A stretch of DNA of 64,000 bases from Streptomyces gilvus (GCF_022513565.1 NZ_JAKWBE010000037.1:1-64000); one strand, 5' to 3'; shown: positions 47,367-55,579, counted from the stretch's first letter. Notes: generated by a model not told the origin, from the sequence alone. Made by a program: numbers and translations.

Positions 47367-48263
47367 ATGAGGGGCACGTTCGACATCGACGGTTTCCTGG
47401 CGGCGTACGACAAGGTCATGGCGAAGTGGCCCGCCGAGCGGGAGGCGGTGACCGTGCCCACGCCCTTCGGCGTGGCGTACGTCAATGCCTGCGGCCCCCG
47501 CAACGCCCCCGCGGTCGTCCTGCTCCCGGGCGGCGGGGGAGCCACCTCCGCCAGCTGGTACGCCCAGGCCGCCGACCTCGCCCGCACCCACCGGGTCCTC
47601 GCCGTCGACCTCCCCGGCTGTGCCGGGCGGGGTACCGAGGCCGGCGACCGTCACCCCCGTACGGTCGCCGACCTGGTGGTCTGGCTGGACGCGGTCCTCG
47701 ACGGGCTCGGCATCGACGAGACGGACCTGGGCGGGCACTCGTACGGCGGCCGGCTCGCGCTGCACCACGCCCTGCACGCACCCGCGCGCGTGCGCCGCCT
47801 CGTCCTGCTGGACCCCACGACCTGCTTCACCGGCTTCCGCCCGGCGTACCTGCTGCGCGCCCTGCCGCTGGTGCTGCGGCCCACGCCCCGCAGGGCCAGG
47901 GCGTTCCTGGAGTGGGAGACCGGGGGAGCACCCCTCGACCCCGACTGGCTCCGCCTCCAGGAGGCGGCCGCCGGCTTCCCCTCCGTGTCGAAGCCGGTGA
48001 CCGGTCCGCGCCCGGCCCCGGACGCGCTGCGCGCGCTGGACATGCCGGTCCTGCTGTTCCTGGCCGAGAACAGCAGGACACTCCCCCACTCTCGACTTCG
48101 CTCGAGCGGGGGCACCCCCAACACGTACGAGGTGGCGGAGTCGGCGAACGCGCTGCTGCCGCACGTGGAGACGGTCGTCCTACCCGACGTCTCCCATCAC
48201 ATGCTGCCGCAGTCCGCACCCGTCGAACTCGGCCGCCGCCTCACGGAGTTCTTGAACCCTTGA
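47367..48263 (+). CDS. alpha/beta hydrolase containing an in-frame dispersed repeat
   Basis: This 298-residue hydrolase has oxyanion motif LLPGGGGATSASW, nucleophile elbow GGHSYGGRLALHHA and a C-terminal catalytic His in PDVSHHMLPQ. The segment RTLPHSRLRSSGGTPNT (about 238-254) is encoded by the 40-bp dispersed element at 48081-48120. It falls in a loop just after VLLFLAEN, which should hold the catalytic acid. I chose the ATG at 47367, since GGGGAGG lies seven bases before it. The GTG at 47361 is too close. The MarR gene is divergent. Confidence 0.88.
   Translation: MRGTFDIDGFLAAYDKVMAKWPAEREAVTVPTPFGVAYVNACGPRNAPAVVLLPGGGGATSASWYAQAADLARTHRVLAVDLPGCAGRGTEAGDRHPRTVADLVVWLDAVLDGLGIDETDLGGHSYGGRLALHHALHAPARVRRLVLLDPTTCFTGFRPAYLLRALPLVLRPTPRRARAFLEWETGGAPLDPDWLRLQEAAAGFPSVSKPVTGPRPAPDALRALDMPVLLFLAENSRTLPHSRLRSSGGTPNTYEVAESANALLPHVETVVLPDVSHHMLPQSAPVELGRRLTEFLNP
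48081..48120. repeat. 40-bp dispersed palindromic element, copy 2, inside a coding region
   Basis: This copy is identical to the one at 24182-24221 at 38 of 40 bases. It is read in frame within the hydrolase gene as TLPHSRLRSSGGTP. Its length is not a multiple of three, so the insertion must have included flanking bases or replaced host codons. Confidence 0.85.
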
Positions 48264-48266
48264 GCC

Positions 48267-48980
48267 TCACCCCACCTTCTCGATCAGCGCGCGCCGGATC
48301 AGGAACTTGCCGGGCTCCCGCACCTGTTCGAAGGCCGCGTTGTTGAGCAGCGCGCAACTCCCGGACACCGAGGTGACCTTCACCGTCGTGGACTTGTTGT
48401 TGTCCAGGTTGGTGACCCTCAGCGTCGTCCCCGCCGGGAACTGGTTGCTGGACGCGGCAGGTGCGCCGGCCTCGCCCGAGAGGGTCACGGTGGAGCCCTT
48501 GCAGACCTGCTGCGCGGAGCCGGAGGCGGCAGCGCCACCGGTGTTCGCGCCCGCCCCGGAGTTCGCGTTTCCCGCGGGAGCCGTCTGCGCCGGCTGAGCG
48601 GTCTGCTGCTGCGCGGGCTGCGCCGACTGTGCGGGCTGCGTGGCCTGGGAGTCCTGAGCCGACTCCCCAACCGCACAACCCGACGCCTGCTGCTGGACCT
48701 TGATCTGCGCGATGACCGCGTCACGGTTGGCGATCCGGGCCGCGGACTGCGCGTCCGGATTCGCCTTCTGCCCGGCGATGAACCTCTCGTTGTTGCCGAG
48801 GGCGGTGGCGAGCCCCTGACAGACCGTCGAGTTCGCGGCCGACAGGGTCTTCGCGGCGGGCGGGGTCTGCGCGGCGTTCGAGGTCGACGCCATCGCGAAG
48901 GCCCCACCGCCCGCCACCGCCGCCGCGCTCACCAGGATCGCGAGCTTCTTCCTCGTACTGACAGTTCTCCTACGCGACAT
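48267..48980 (-). CDS. secreted protein of unknown function
   Basis: This 237-residue exported protein has a signal peptide (KLAILVSAAAVAGGGAFAMAS). A helical N-terminal domain lies between two cysteines (TVCQGLATAL and ASGCAVG). A Q/P/A-rich linker (about 110-150) is followed by a beta-rich C-terminal domain with Cys (VCKGSTVTL and SGSCALLNN). The N-terminal helical part with paired cysteines recalls that of the DUF1996 protein at 39798, so the two may share an envelope domain. The ATG follows AGGAGG. Two GGTTAC repeats lie upstream. Confidence 0.82.
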   Translation of the reverse strand: MSRRRTVSTRKKLAILVSAAAVAGGGAFAMASTSNAAQTPPAAKTLSAANSTVCQGLATALGNNERFIAGQKANPDAQSAARIANRDAVIAQIKVQQQASGCAVGESAQDSQATQPAQSAQPAQQQTAQPAQTAPAGNANSGAGANTGGAAASGSAQQVCKGSTVTLSGEAGAPAASSNQFPAGTTLRVTNLDNNKSTTVKVTSVSGSCALLNNAAFEQVREPGKFLIRRALIEKVG

Positions 48981-49036
48981 GCGCGCCTCCTGAAGAGGTA
49001 GGGGAGCGTACCCCGCTATGTACGAGATACCGAACG

Positions 49037-49084
49037 AGGTTACTCAGTGGTTACACGAGTCTCTGAAGTAACCTGCGTCACACC
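49037..49084. promoter_or_regulatory. GTTAC repeat cluster upstream of the secreted-protein gene
   Basis: AGGTTACT (49037-49044) and AGTAACCT (49077-49084) are inverted copies, and a second GGTTAC stands at 49049-49054, so GTTAC-n6-GTTAC is formed. They lie 57-104 bp before the start of the secreted-protein gene and look like an operator. The regulator is unknown. Confidence 0.5.
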
Positions 49085-49107
49085 TGCGTTGGTCGCTCGG
49101 CCGTCGC

Positions 49108-49470
49108 TCACTCCCGCGACAGCGCCTCGCGTACGGCCTCCTCCGTGCGGCCCACCACTGCCGTGCCGTCGTCCGCCGTGATGATCGGACGCTGGATCAG
49201 CCGGGGACGCTCGGCGAGCGCCCTGATCCACCGGTCCCGCGAACCGGCGTCCCGCGCCCACTCCTTGAGACCGAGCTCCTTCGCGTCCGCCTCCTGGGTG
49301 CGGGTGATGTCCCACGGTTCGAGCCCGAGACGGTCGAGTACGTCCCTGATCTCGCCCTCGCTCGGTACGTCCTCCAGGTAGCGGCGGACGGTGTAGTCCG
49401 CGCCCTCGGCGTCGAGCAGGCTGATGGCGCTGCGGCACTTGGAACAGGCCGGGTTGATCCAGATCTCCAT
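49108..49470 (-). CDS. arsenate reductase (ArsC/Spx-like) family protein
   Basis: This 120-residue thioredoxin-fold protein has the active-site motif INPACSKC (Cys 9 and 12) and the family signature (RRYLEDVPSEGEI, then LIQRPIITADDGTAVVGR). Family members include arsenate reductases and YffB-like proteins of unknown substrate. No ars genes are near, so arsenate may not be the substrate. The ATG at 49470 was chosen because the core begins there. A longer frame upstream crosses a divergent gene. Confidence 0.85.
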   Translation of the reverse strand: MEIWINPACSKCRSAISLLDAEGADYTVRRYLEDVPSEGEIRDVLDRLGLEPWDITRTQEADAKELGLKEWARDAGSRDRWIRALAERPRLIQRPIITADDGTAVVGRTEEAVREALSRE

Positions 49471-49621
49471 GGGGTCAACGGTACGCGAGGGGAGTGCCGA
49501 AAGCCCTTGTGGCCAGGGGCTTTTGTCAGTGGCGGGCGGTACACTAGAAGAAGTGTTCGAGGGTGTTGCCGGGGGCGTCGAAGGCCCTGGTGAACACCCT
49601 GTCCGCGACAGGAGGATGCCT

Positions 49622-49930
49622 GTGCCCGCTGCCGCACTGAAGCCGAAGCCGACCCAGTCCACTGTGAAGCGCCCCGTCCTGCTCGACCTGCCGTACGAAC
49701 CCGTGGAGAAGCGCCGGTTGCCGCCGGGCCGGCCCCGCGAGTGGTACGTCACGCACAACCGGCGCCTGAAGGCGATGCGTCTCGCCATCGCCCTGCTCGA
49801 CTCGGGCGTCTACATGCCGAACCAGGCCCGCGACGAGACGATCCGGCACACGGCGGAACTGATCGGAGTCCACCCGCCGTCGGACACGACGTGCCACATG
49901 GTGCGGGCGCTGATGCGCTACAGCCGATGA
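49622..49930 (+). CDS. small conserved actinobacterial protein
   Basis: This basic protein of 102 residues has conserved blocks PVLLDLPYEPVEKRRLPPGRP, shown here as PVLLDLPYEP, and REWYVTHNRRLKAM and ARDETIRHTAELIGVHPPSD. There is no signal or membrane helix. I do not know its function. The start is decided by the strong AGGAGG at 49610-49615: it touches the ATG at 49616 but is six bases from the GTG at 49622, so I take the GTG. The gene ends at a 14-bp hairpin. Confidence 0.82.
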   Translation: MPAAALKPKPTQSTVKRPVLLDLPYEPVEKRRLPPGRPREWYVTHNRRLKAMRLAIALLDSGVYMPNQARDETIRHTAELIGVHPPSDTTCHMVRALMRYSR

Positions 49931-49935
49931 GGCCG

Positions 49936-49970
49936 GTGCCGGGCGCCGCCGCACACGCGGCGCCCGGCAC
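49936..49970. terminator. terminator between converging genes
   Basis: A perfect 14-bp stem (GTGCCGGGCGCCGC / GCGGCGCCCGGCAC) with a 7-nt loop ends the small conserved gene and probably also the converging gene at 49980. Confidence 0.85.
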
Positions 49971-49979
49971 GTCCGCCCG

Positions 49980-51164
49980 CTACCCCCTTGCCAACTCCTT
50001 GTCCACCGGCGTCGGAAAGCGGGGCGTGACCCGACTCGTCCCCATCCACGCCCGCAACCGCTCCGCCTCCGCCGCGATCGCCGCCTTCGCCTCGCGCCCC
50101 ACGCCCTTCTCGTCGAGGAGGCGCCACGCGATCTCCCCGTCGGCGCGCTGGGCCCAGCCCCCGACGACCCGCCCGTCCCACCACACCGTCGGCCCCACGT
50201 TCCCGCTGCGGTCGAACAGCGAGGGCCGCAGGTCCGGCGCGAGATACCAGTCCCGTGCCTGCCAGCCCATCGCCGTCGGATCCAGCGCCGGCAGCAGTGC
50301 CGCCCAGGGCTCCACGGGACCCTCCGGAGCGACGTCGTCCGCGGTGACGTACGCCGCGCCCTCGTCGACCGACACCTCCCGCGCCCCGATCGCCGTCAGC
50401 GCGCGCCGGACGTCGGTGACCTTCCACCCCGTCCACCACTTCAGGTCGGCCTCGGTCGCCGGTCCGCACGAGGCCAGCCAACGCCTCGTCAACTCCGCCT
50501 GCGCCTCGGCCACGTCGAGCTCCGGATGCGCCGGCGCCACCGCCCAGCGGAACTGGGTCGACGTCCACGAGCCGAGCGGGCGCCCCCGGACCACCTTGCC
50601 CTCGACGCCCAGCACCCGCAGCAGCCGGCCCGAGACCGTGTGGACGCCCTCGTAGCTCTTGCCGGCCGCGTACACGAACTGCTCCCGCAACCGGGGCTCG
50701 TCCTGGGCGAGTTCGGTCGCCGTCGCCTGGCCGCGCCGGGCCAGGGCGGCCAGCAGCGACTCCTCGACCTCCTTCAGCCAGGCAGCGTCCGGCGCCCCCG
50801 CGTTCGCCATGTCCTGGACCAGTTTGGCGCGGGCCTTGGCGGCCACGGCGAGGCCGGTCGACGCGTGGACGACGGCGGTGAGGCCGGTGGGGAGGACGAA
50901 CACCGTGTGACGCATGCCGTGCATCCGCACCAGGGAACGGTCGTCGTACAGCGCCCGCTCCGTCTCGGGCACCGTCCGCGCCGCGTCCCTCAGCCGCGCG
51001 CCCACCGCGAGATACACCGTCGCCGGGTCCGTCCCGTGCAGCGCGACAAGCGAACCCGCGACGTCCTCCGGAGAGTCTCCCCGCGCCCCCACCGCCAGCC
51101 GATGCCGCACCGCCAGCCGCGCCCGCCGCTCGGCCACCCCGATGTACCGCACCCCGTCACCCAT
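49980..51164 (-). CDS. winged-helix DNA-binding domain protein (HTH_42, AlkX-like)
   Basis: This 394-residue protein is from the large family of winged-helix proteins that includes the DNA glycosylases AlkX/YcaQ. Landmarks are VALHGTDPATVYLAVGARL, MRHTVFVLP, SGRLLRVLGVEGKVVRG, LKWWTGWKVTDVRRAL and LLPALDPTAMGW. The QxD/QxQ pattern of YcaQ glycosylases is not clear, so repair activity is uncertain. The ATG at 51164 follows GGAGGG. A long in-frame upstream extension consists of decayed tandem repeats and is not coding. Confidence 0.82.
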   Translation of the reverse strand: MGDGVRYIGVAERRARLAVRHRLAVGARGDSPEDVAGSLVALHGTDPATVYLAVGARLRDAARTVPETERALYDDRSLVRMHGMRHTVFVLPTGLTAVVHASTGLAVAAKARAKLVQDMANAGAPDAAWLKEVEESLLAALARRGQATATELAQDEPRLREQFVYAAGKSYEGVHTVSGRLLRVLGVEGKVVRGRPLGSWTSTQFRWAVAPAHPELDVAEAQAELTRRWLASCGPATEADLKWWTGWKVTDVRRALTAIGAREVSVDEGAAYVTADDVAPEGPVEPWAALLPALDPTAMGWQARDWYLAPDLRPSLFDRSGNVGPTVWWDGRVVGGWAQRADGEIAWRLLDEKGVGREAKAAIAAEAERLRAWMGTSRVTPRFPTPVDKELARG

Positions 51165-51806
51165 CACACCCTCCACCTGTCCCGGCACCCGTGCCCCCAT
51201 CTTCCCGACCCCCACTGACAACGCCCACCCCCGACCTCGCCGACCGCGGGGACAGACACCCACGCGGCCACCGCGGTCGCTGTCCAGGACCCCGCGCACG
51301 CGGGTTCTGCGGTTCCCGCGCTCGGGCGCCCGGAAGCTCGGCGCGCGGCTGCGCACGAACACGGACGCCGCGGGGGCGGTTCCTGCGTCCCGGCGTCCGG
51401 ACGCTGGGCACGTGGACCCGCAGTCACGCAGAACCGAGGCGCCGGTCGCGACGCGGTTCGCTGACGAGCCGTGCGAAGGAGGCGCGGCTCGCTTCCACGT
51501 CTCCGGACGCCGCGATCGCCGTCCAGACCCCGCGGACGCGGTTCCTGCGCTCCGGCGTCCGGACGCTCGGCGCGACGCGGTTCGACGGTACGTCGGCGAG
51601 CCGTGCGAAGGAGGCGCGGCTTGCCTCCGACGTCCCCGGATGTCCCGGTCGCCGTCCCCGCCCCGCGGACGCGGTTCCTGTGCTCCGGCGTCCGGACGCT
51701 CGGCGCGTGGATCCGCACTCACGCGGTCGCCGCGGTCGCCTTTCCCGACCCCCGGGGACGCGGTTCCTGCGGTGTCTGCGCCCGGTCGCTTCGGGGCGTG
51801 GAGGGC
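51165..51806. repeat. non-coding region with a decayed 132-bp tandem repeat
   Basis: This 642-bp gap has no credible gene. Two clear units begin with GAGCCGTGCGAAGGAGGCGC at 51466 and 51598 (132 bp apart). Each contains GCGGACGCGGTTCCTG and CGGCGTCCGGACGCT. More diverged parts of the unit recur near 51320, 51390 and 51770. The period is 44 codons, so all three minus-strand frames stay open and give misleading long reading frames. Confidence 0.8.
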
Positions 51807-52322
51807 TCAGCAGCCGAAGACCGACCAGCAGATGTCGTTGCGCAGGCGTTGGTCGTCGAGTACGAGGTCCCTGACCGCCTCCGGGAGTCGGTCGCGCTGC
51901 CAGCGGCACTCCAGGCGTCCCGCGGCGGTACTCTCGTGGGCCGGTACCGCGGCTCGCGCGGCCTTGATCGCATAAGCCGCCGCGCCGAGTTCGTGCGCGG
52001 CGACGTGCGCCACGACCGCGGCCTGGCCGGCCGCGTACGCGGCGTGCCGTGCCGCGCCCCGCAGGTCTCGGGCGGCCCCCATCGCATGACCGCCCGCCGC
52101 ACGAGCCTCCATCATCCTGACCTCGCCCCGCACCCAGGCGCGGGCGTGCTCGATCGCCCGGCGCGGTCGGGGGTCCTCGGGCCGAGCCGACTCGAAGAGG
52201 CCGAGGACGTGCTCCGCGCAGTCCGCCGCCCAGAGCGCGAGGAGACGGTGATCCGCGTCAGTGAGGGTCCCGCCACGGCGCACGGTCACGAAGCGAGGGT
52301 CCCTGACCTTCGGGAGGATCAT
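51807..52322 (-). CDS. Imm-5-like putative immunity protein
   Basis: This 171-residue, alanine- and histidine-rich helical protein shows the family pattern LWAADCAEHVLGLFE, RPRRAIEHARAWVRGE, AARHAAYAAGQAAVVAHVAAHELGAAAYAI (quoted in part: AARHAAYAAGQAAVVAH) and a C-terminal LVLDDQRLRNDICW. Imm-5 proteins were proposed to be immunity factors for polymorphic toxins from genome context. No toxin gene is beside this one, so it is an orphan or has another role. The ATG at 52322 has GGAAGG upstream. Confidence 0.75.
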   Translation of the reverse strand: MILPKVRDPRFVTVRRGGTLTDADHRLLALWAADCAEHVLGLFESARPEDPRPRRAIEHARAWVRGEVRMMEARAAGGHAMGAARDLRGAARHAAYAAGQAAVVAHVAAHELGAAAYAIKAARAAVPAHESTAAGRLECRWQRDRLPEAVRDLVLDDQRLRNDICWSVFGC

Positions 52323-52365
52323 GGATCGGCCTTCCTTCCCGCCGGCGCCCGTCCGGCATCCGGGC

Positions 52366-52398
52366 ACACGTATCAAGCACACACGCATCCGGGCACAC
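52366..52398. repeat. direct repeat of 14 bp in the divergent spacer
   Basis: GCATCCGGGCACAC occurs at 52366-52379 and 52385-52398, a period of 19 bp, between the Imm-5-like gene and the DUF2252 gene. Confidence 0.65.
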
Positions 52399-52531
52399 AC
52401 ATCCGTCCGCGACCGTACCCCCTCCTGTCACCCGATCGCCGTACCCGGCATGCGCTCACCCCCGTCCCCGCCTTCACTGCGATCAAGAGGCGGCACGGCG
52501 AACGAGCCGAGGCGGTGGGAGGCGTGATGGG

Positions 52532-53899
52532 GTGGAACGTGGTTGTGCGGTGGGTCGCGTGAGTTCCCCTGTCGACCGTGCCGAGCAGGGCAAGGCCGCC
52601 CGTAAGCGGGTCCAGCGGTCCGGGCACGCCGGGTGGGTCGCGCCCGTCGACCGGGACGACCCCGTCGCCGTACTGGAACGGCAGGGGCGGGACCGGCTGC
52701 CGGAACTGCTGCCGGTCCGGTACGGGCGGATGGCCGCGTCGCCGTTCGCCTTCCTGCGCGGGTCGGCCGCCGTGATGGCCGCCGATCTGGCCTCCCGGCC
52801 GCACACCGGGCTCACCGTGCAGCTGTGCGGGGACGCCCATCTGCTCAACTTCGGGCTGTACGCGTCCCCGGAACGCACCCTGTTCTTCGATCTCAACGAC
52901 TTCGACGAGACGTTCCCCGGCCCCTTCGAGTGGGACGTGGAACGGCTCGCCGTCAGCGTCGTCGTCGCCGGCCGGGAGAACGGCCACGACGCGGACAAGG
53001 TGCGCCGCGCGGCGACGGAGGCGGTCACGTCGTACCGGACCGCCATGCGACGCCTGGCCGCGCGCGGCGAGCTGGAGGTCTGGTACGAGCGCATCGACGC
53101 CGACCGCCTGCTGCCGCTCGCGCGTTCCGCGCGTCGGCGACGCCAGGCCGCCGCCAGCCTGACCCGCGCCCGCCGCCGCACGAGCCTGCAGACCGTCGCC
53201 AAGCTGACCGAGGTCGTCGACGGCAGGCGGCGGATCCTCCACGACCCGCCGCTGCTGGAACCCGCCGGCGCCTCCGACACGGCCTCCCTGCGCAAGATCT
53301 TCAGCGACTACCGCTCCACCCTCTCCGAGGAGCGCCGGCTGCTCCTGGACCGCTACCGCTTCGTGGACGCCGCCCGCAAGGTCGTCGGCGTCGGCAGCGT
53401 CGGGCTGCGCTGCTTCGTCGTGCTGCTCGCCGGCCGCGACCCCGACGACCTGCTGTTCCTGCAGATCAAGGAGGCCCGCACCTCCGTCCTCGAGGAGCAT
53501 CTGCCGACCGGGCCCTATGTCCATCCCGGGCACCGTGTGGTCGCCGGGCAGCGCCTGCTGCAGGCCGCGAGTGACGTCTTCCTGGGGTGGATGAGCGGGC
53601 CGCAGGGACGCGCCTTCTACTGGCGGCAGCTGCGGGACAGGAAGGGGTCCGCCGACGTCGCCGGGATGAGCCCCGCCGACCTGCTCCTCCACGCCCGGCT
53701 GTGCGGCACCGCCCTGGCGCGCGCCCACGCCCGCTCCGGCGACCGCGTCGCCATCGCCGCCTACCTCGGCGGCGCCGACACCTTCGACCACGCCGTCGCC
53801 GACTTCGCGCTCGCCTACGCCGACCAGAACACCGCGGACCACGCCGCCCTGGGCGCCGCGATCGCCGCCGGAGTGATCCGGGCGGCCCCCGAGGTGTGA
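52532..53899 (+). CDS. DUF2252 family protein
   Basis: This protein of about 455 residues has the kinase-like pattern of DUF2252: MAASPFAFLRGSAAVMAADL, the CGDAHLLNFGLY motif (like an aminoglycoside-phosphotransferase catalytic loop), FFDLNDFDETFPGPFEWDVERL and VVGVGSVGLRCFVVLL. The Asp residues of GDAH and NDFDE suggest phosphotransfer, but no substrate is known. The start is unclear. GTG codons at 52532, 52550 and 52559 are possible, and the first is taken because GGAGG lies before it. Confidence 0.85.
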   Translation: MERGCAVGRVSSPVDRAEQGKAARKRVQRSGHAGWVAPVDRDDPVAVLERQGRDRLPELLPVRYGRMAASPFAFLRGSAAVMAADLASRPHTGLTVQLCGDAHLLNFGLYASPERTLFFDLNDFDETFPGPFEWDVERLAVSVVVAGRENGHDADKVRRAATEAVTSYRTAMRRLAARGELEVWYERIDADRLLPLARSARRRRQAAASLTRARRRTSLQTVAKLTEVVDGRRRILHDPPLLEPAGASDTASLRKIFSDYRSTLSEERRLLLDRYRFVDAARKVVGVGSVGLRCFVVLLAGRDPDDLLFLQIKEARTSVLEEHLPTGPYVHPGHRVVAGQRLLQAASDVFLGWMSGPQGRAFYWRQLRDRKGSADVAGMSPADLLLHARLCGTALARAHARSGDRVAIAAYLGGADTFDHAVADFALAYADQNTADHAALGAAIAAGVIRAAPEV

Positions 53900-53949
53900 C
53901 CGGGGATCGGCCCTTGTCCCACCGCAGCCGAATTCCTCGGCCGCCATCC

Positions 53950-53971
53950 GTTCACGCACCCCGGTGTGAAC
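53950..53971 (+). terminator. possible terminator after the DUF2252 gene
   Basis: GTTCAC and GTGAAC pair around a GC-rich loop 50 bp after the stop. A second imperfect inverted repeat (53981-54000 with 54043-54062) follows. Confidence 0.4.
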
Positions 53972-54179
53972 GGCCCGCCCGTGCCAGTACCCCGGCAGGC
54001 AACACGTGCCCGCCAAGGAGCGGCGTCCGACGCGTGCTCTCGGCGTGCCGGGGCACCGGCATCGCCGGCCTCCACCGGTCGACGGCGCACCGCCAACTGA
54101 CCGCGGCCCGGCTCCAGGACGACTACCCGGCACGGATCGCCGACTGGAACGGGCGGCACCAGTCCGCGAGGCCGTCCTC

Positions 54180-54540
54180 ATGACCGGGGTCGCGGAAGCC
54201 TGCCGCACTGGCAGCGCCGCCGTCTCCCTGGTCGGGGCCGATTCCCCGGACGACCTCACCGTGGCCGCCTCGGACGAGTCCGCCCGCGCCGCCCAGGAAC
54301 TGGAGTTCCTGGGCGGCGCGGGACCGGCCCGGGACACGGCCGCCGAGGTCCGGCCGGTCACGGCGGCGGCCCGGGGCTGACCGTCCGCCGGCCCGGTCAC
54401 GGTCCCGCGGTGAGCGAACTCGGCATCGACGAGGTGGCCGCCGTCCGCTCAGCCTCTCCTGTGTCCGTGTCGGCGCCCTCGCCGAGCTCGACCCGCTCCG
54501 TGGCCGAGCGGGTGCTGCGCGGGGAGCCGCGGCTCGGCTG
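54180..54540 (+). pseudogene. relic of a GAF-ANTAR gene
   Basis: Translation of 54180-54380 gives TGSAAVSLVGADSPDDLTVA, SDESARAAQELEFLGGAGPA and so on. This resembles the GAF domain of actinobacterial GAF-ANTAR proteins (AAVTV-x-ASDE-x-ELQFxLGEGP). After the stop at 54380 another frame reads HGPAVSELGIDEVAAV, like the next part of the domain. No ANTAR domain follows. An intact member of the same family starts at 54640, so this is probably a degraded tandem paralogue. Confidence 0.45.
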
Positions 54541-54639
54541 AGGTGTCGGACGGGGGAGGCGGGAACCCGTAAAGGAAGCGGAAAAAGCGCGTGTGACCGG
54601 CACGGCCGAGGTGAGCGTCCCGGGAGGCGGAGAGAGGTC

Positions 54640-55374
54640 ATGACCAACCCCGTGTCACAGCAACGGCTGGCGAAGGCGTTCGTCGACCTCGCGGCCGGAG
54701 GGGAGACCACGGAGCCCCGCGACCCCACAGGCCTCCTCGAGGCCCTCGCGACCCACGGCACCGCCCTGCTCGGCGACTGCGCCGCGACCGTCCTGTACGT
54801 CCCCGACGACCACGCCCCGGCCCAGGTGGCCGGCACCGGCGCCGAGTTCATGCGGCTGGCCCGGGACGCCGCCGCCTGGGGCGAGGGTCCCGGGCAGCAG
54901 ACCCACCGCACCGGCCGCCCGGTGCCGGACACCGAACTCGACGGGGAGCGGGCGCGCCTCGACTGGCCGCGCTACACGCCCCGCGCCCTGGAACTGGGCT
55001 ACGGCCGGGTCGCCGCCCTGCCCCTGCACGTCGGCGCCGACACCCTGGGCGCCCTGGTGCTGCTGGGCCCTGGCACCGCCGCGCTGCGCCCCGAACTCCT
55101 GGAACTCGGCCAGTCCCTGACCGACGTCGCCGGCTGGACCCTGGAGCGGGAACGGCGCCTGTCCGCGAGCCGCGCCCTCGCCGACCAGCTCGGCCAGGCG
55201 CTGACCAGCCGTATCGTCATCGAGCAGGCCAAGGGCACGCTGGCCGCCCACCTCTCGGTCACCGTCGACGAGGCCTTCCGGCTGCTGCGCGCCCACGCCC
55301 GCTTCCACCGCCGCCGACTCACCGAGGTGGCCCGCGAGGTGGTGGAGCACCGTCTGGACCTCCGGTCGAGGTGA
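54640..55374 (+). CDS. GAF and ANTAR domain protein
   Basis: This 244-residue predicted RNA-binding regulator has a GAF domain at about 25-165 (LGDCAATVLYVPDD, GRVAALPLHVGADTLGALVLL). An ANTAR domain follows at about 180-240 (ALTSRIVIEQAKGTLAAHL, AFRLLRAHARFHRRRLTEVA). ANTAR domains bind tandem hairpins in mRNA leaders to prevent termination. The GAF domain would sense the signal. The ATG follows a GGAGG nine bases upstream. Confidence 0.9.
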   Translation: MTNPVSQQRLAKAFVDLAAGGETTEPRDPTGLLEALATHGTALLGDCAATVLYVPDDHAPAQVAGTGAEFMRLARDAAAWGEGPGQQTHRTGRPVPDTELDGERARLDWPRYTPRALELGYGRVAALPLHVGADTLGALVLLGPGTAALRPELLELGQSLTDVAGWTLERERRLSASRALADQLGQALTSRIVIEQAKGTLAAHLSVTVDEAFRLLRAHARFHRRRLTEVAREVVEHRLDLRSR

Positions 55375-55579
55375 GCCCGCGAAAAAGGGGATGCACGCGG
55401 AGTGACCGTCTCCCTACGCTGGACGAGCGTTGCGGAGCCGCTCACCACCGCTTGTCTCCGGGCAGGCATCACCCCCCGCTGTCAGGGCTACTCTCTACGC
55501 ACCGACGGACGGGCGCCCTCCCCCAGCGCCCTGTCGGACGTCCAGATCGTTCAACGACCCTCGCTCACGGAGGCCCGTG

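Larger units (their letters stand above)
53900..54639. other. 740-bp region without an intact gene
   Basis: The left part holds two inverted repeats (53950-53971 and 53981-54062). The right part (about 54180-54540) holds what looks like the relic of a GAF-ANTAR gene. No complete reading frame with a ribosome binding site is seen. Confidence 0.6.

Noticed and set aside
49108..49470. An arsenic resistance operon
   Set aside because: Only a single ArsC-like gene is present, with no arsR, arsB or acr3 nearby.
49980..51722. An N-terminal extension of the winged-helix protein through the tandem repeats
   Set aside because: The homologous part begins at 51164, where a good ribosome binding site lies; the extension is repetitive Arg/Ala/Pro sequence.
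51466..51729. A CRISPR array at the 132-bp repeats
   Set aside because: Units are long, adjoining and diverged, with no spacer-repeat alternation and no cas genes.
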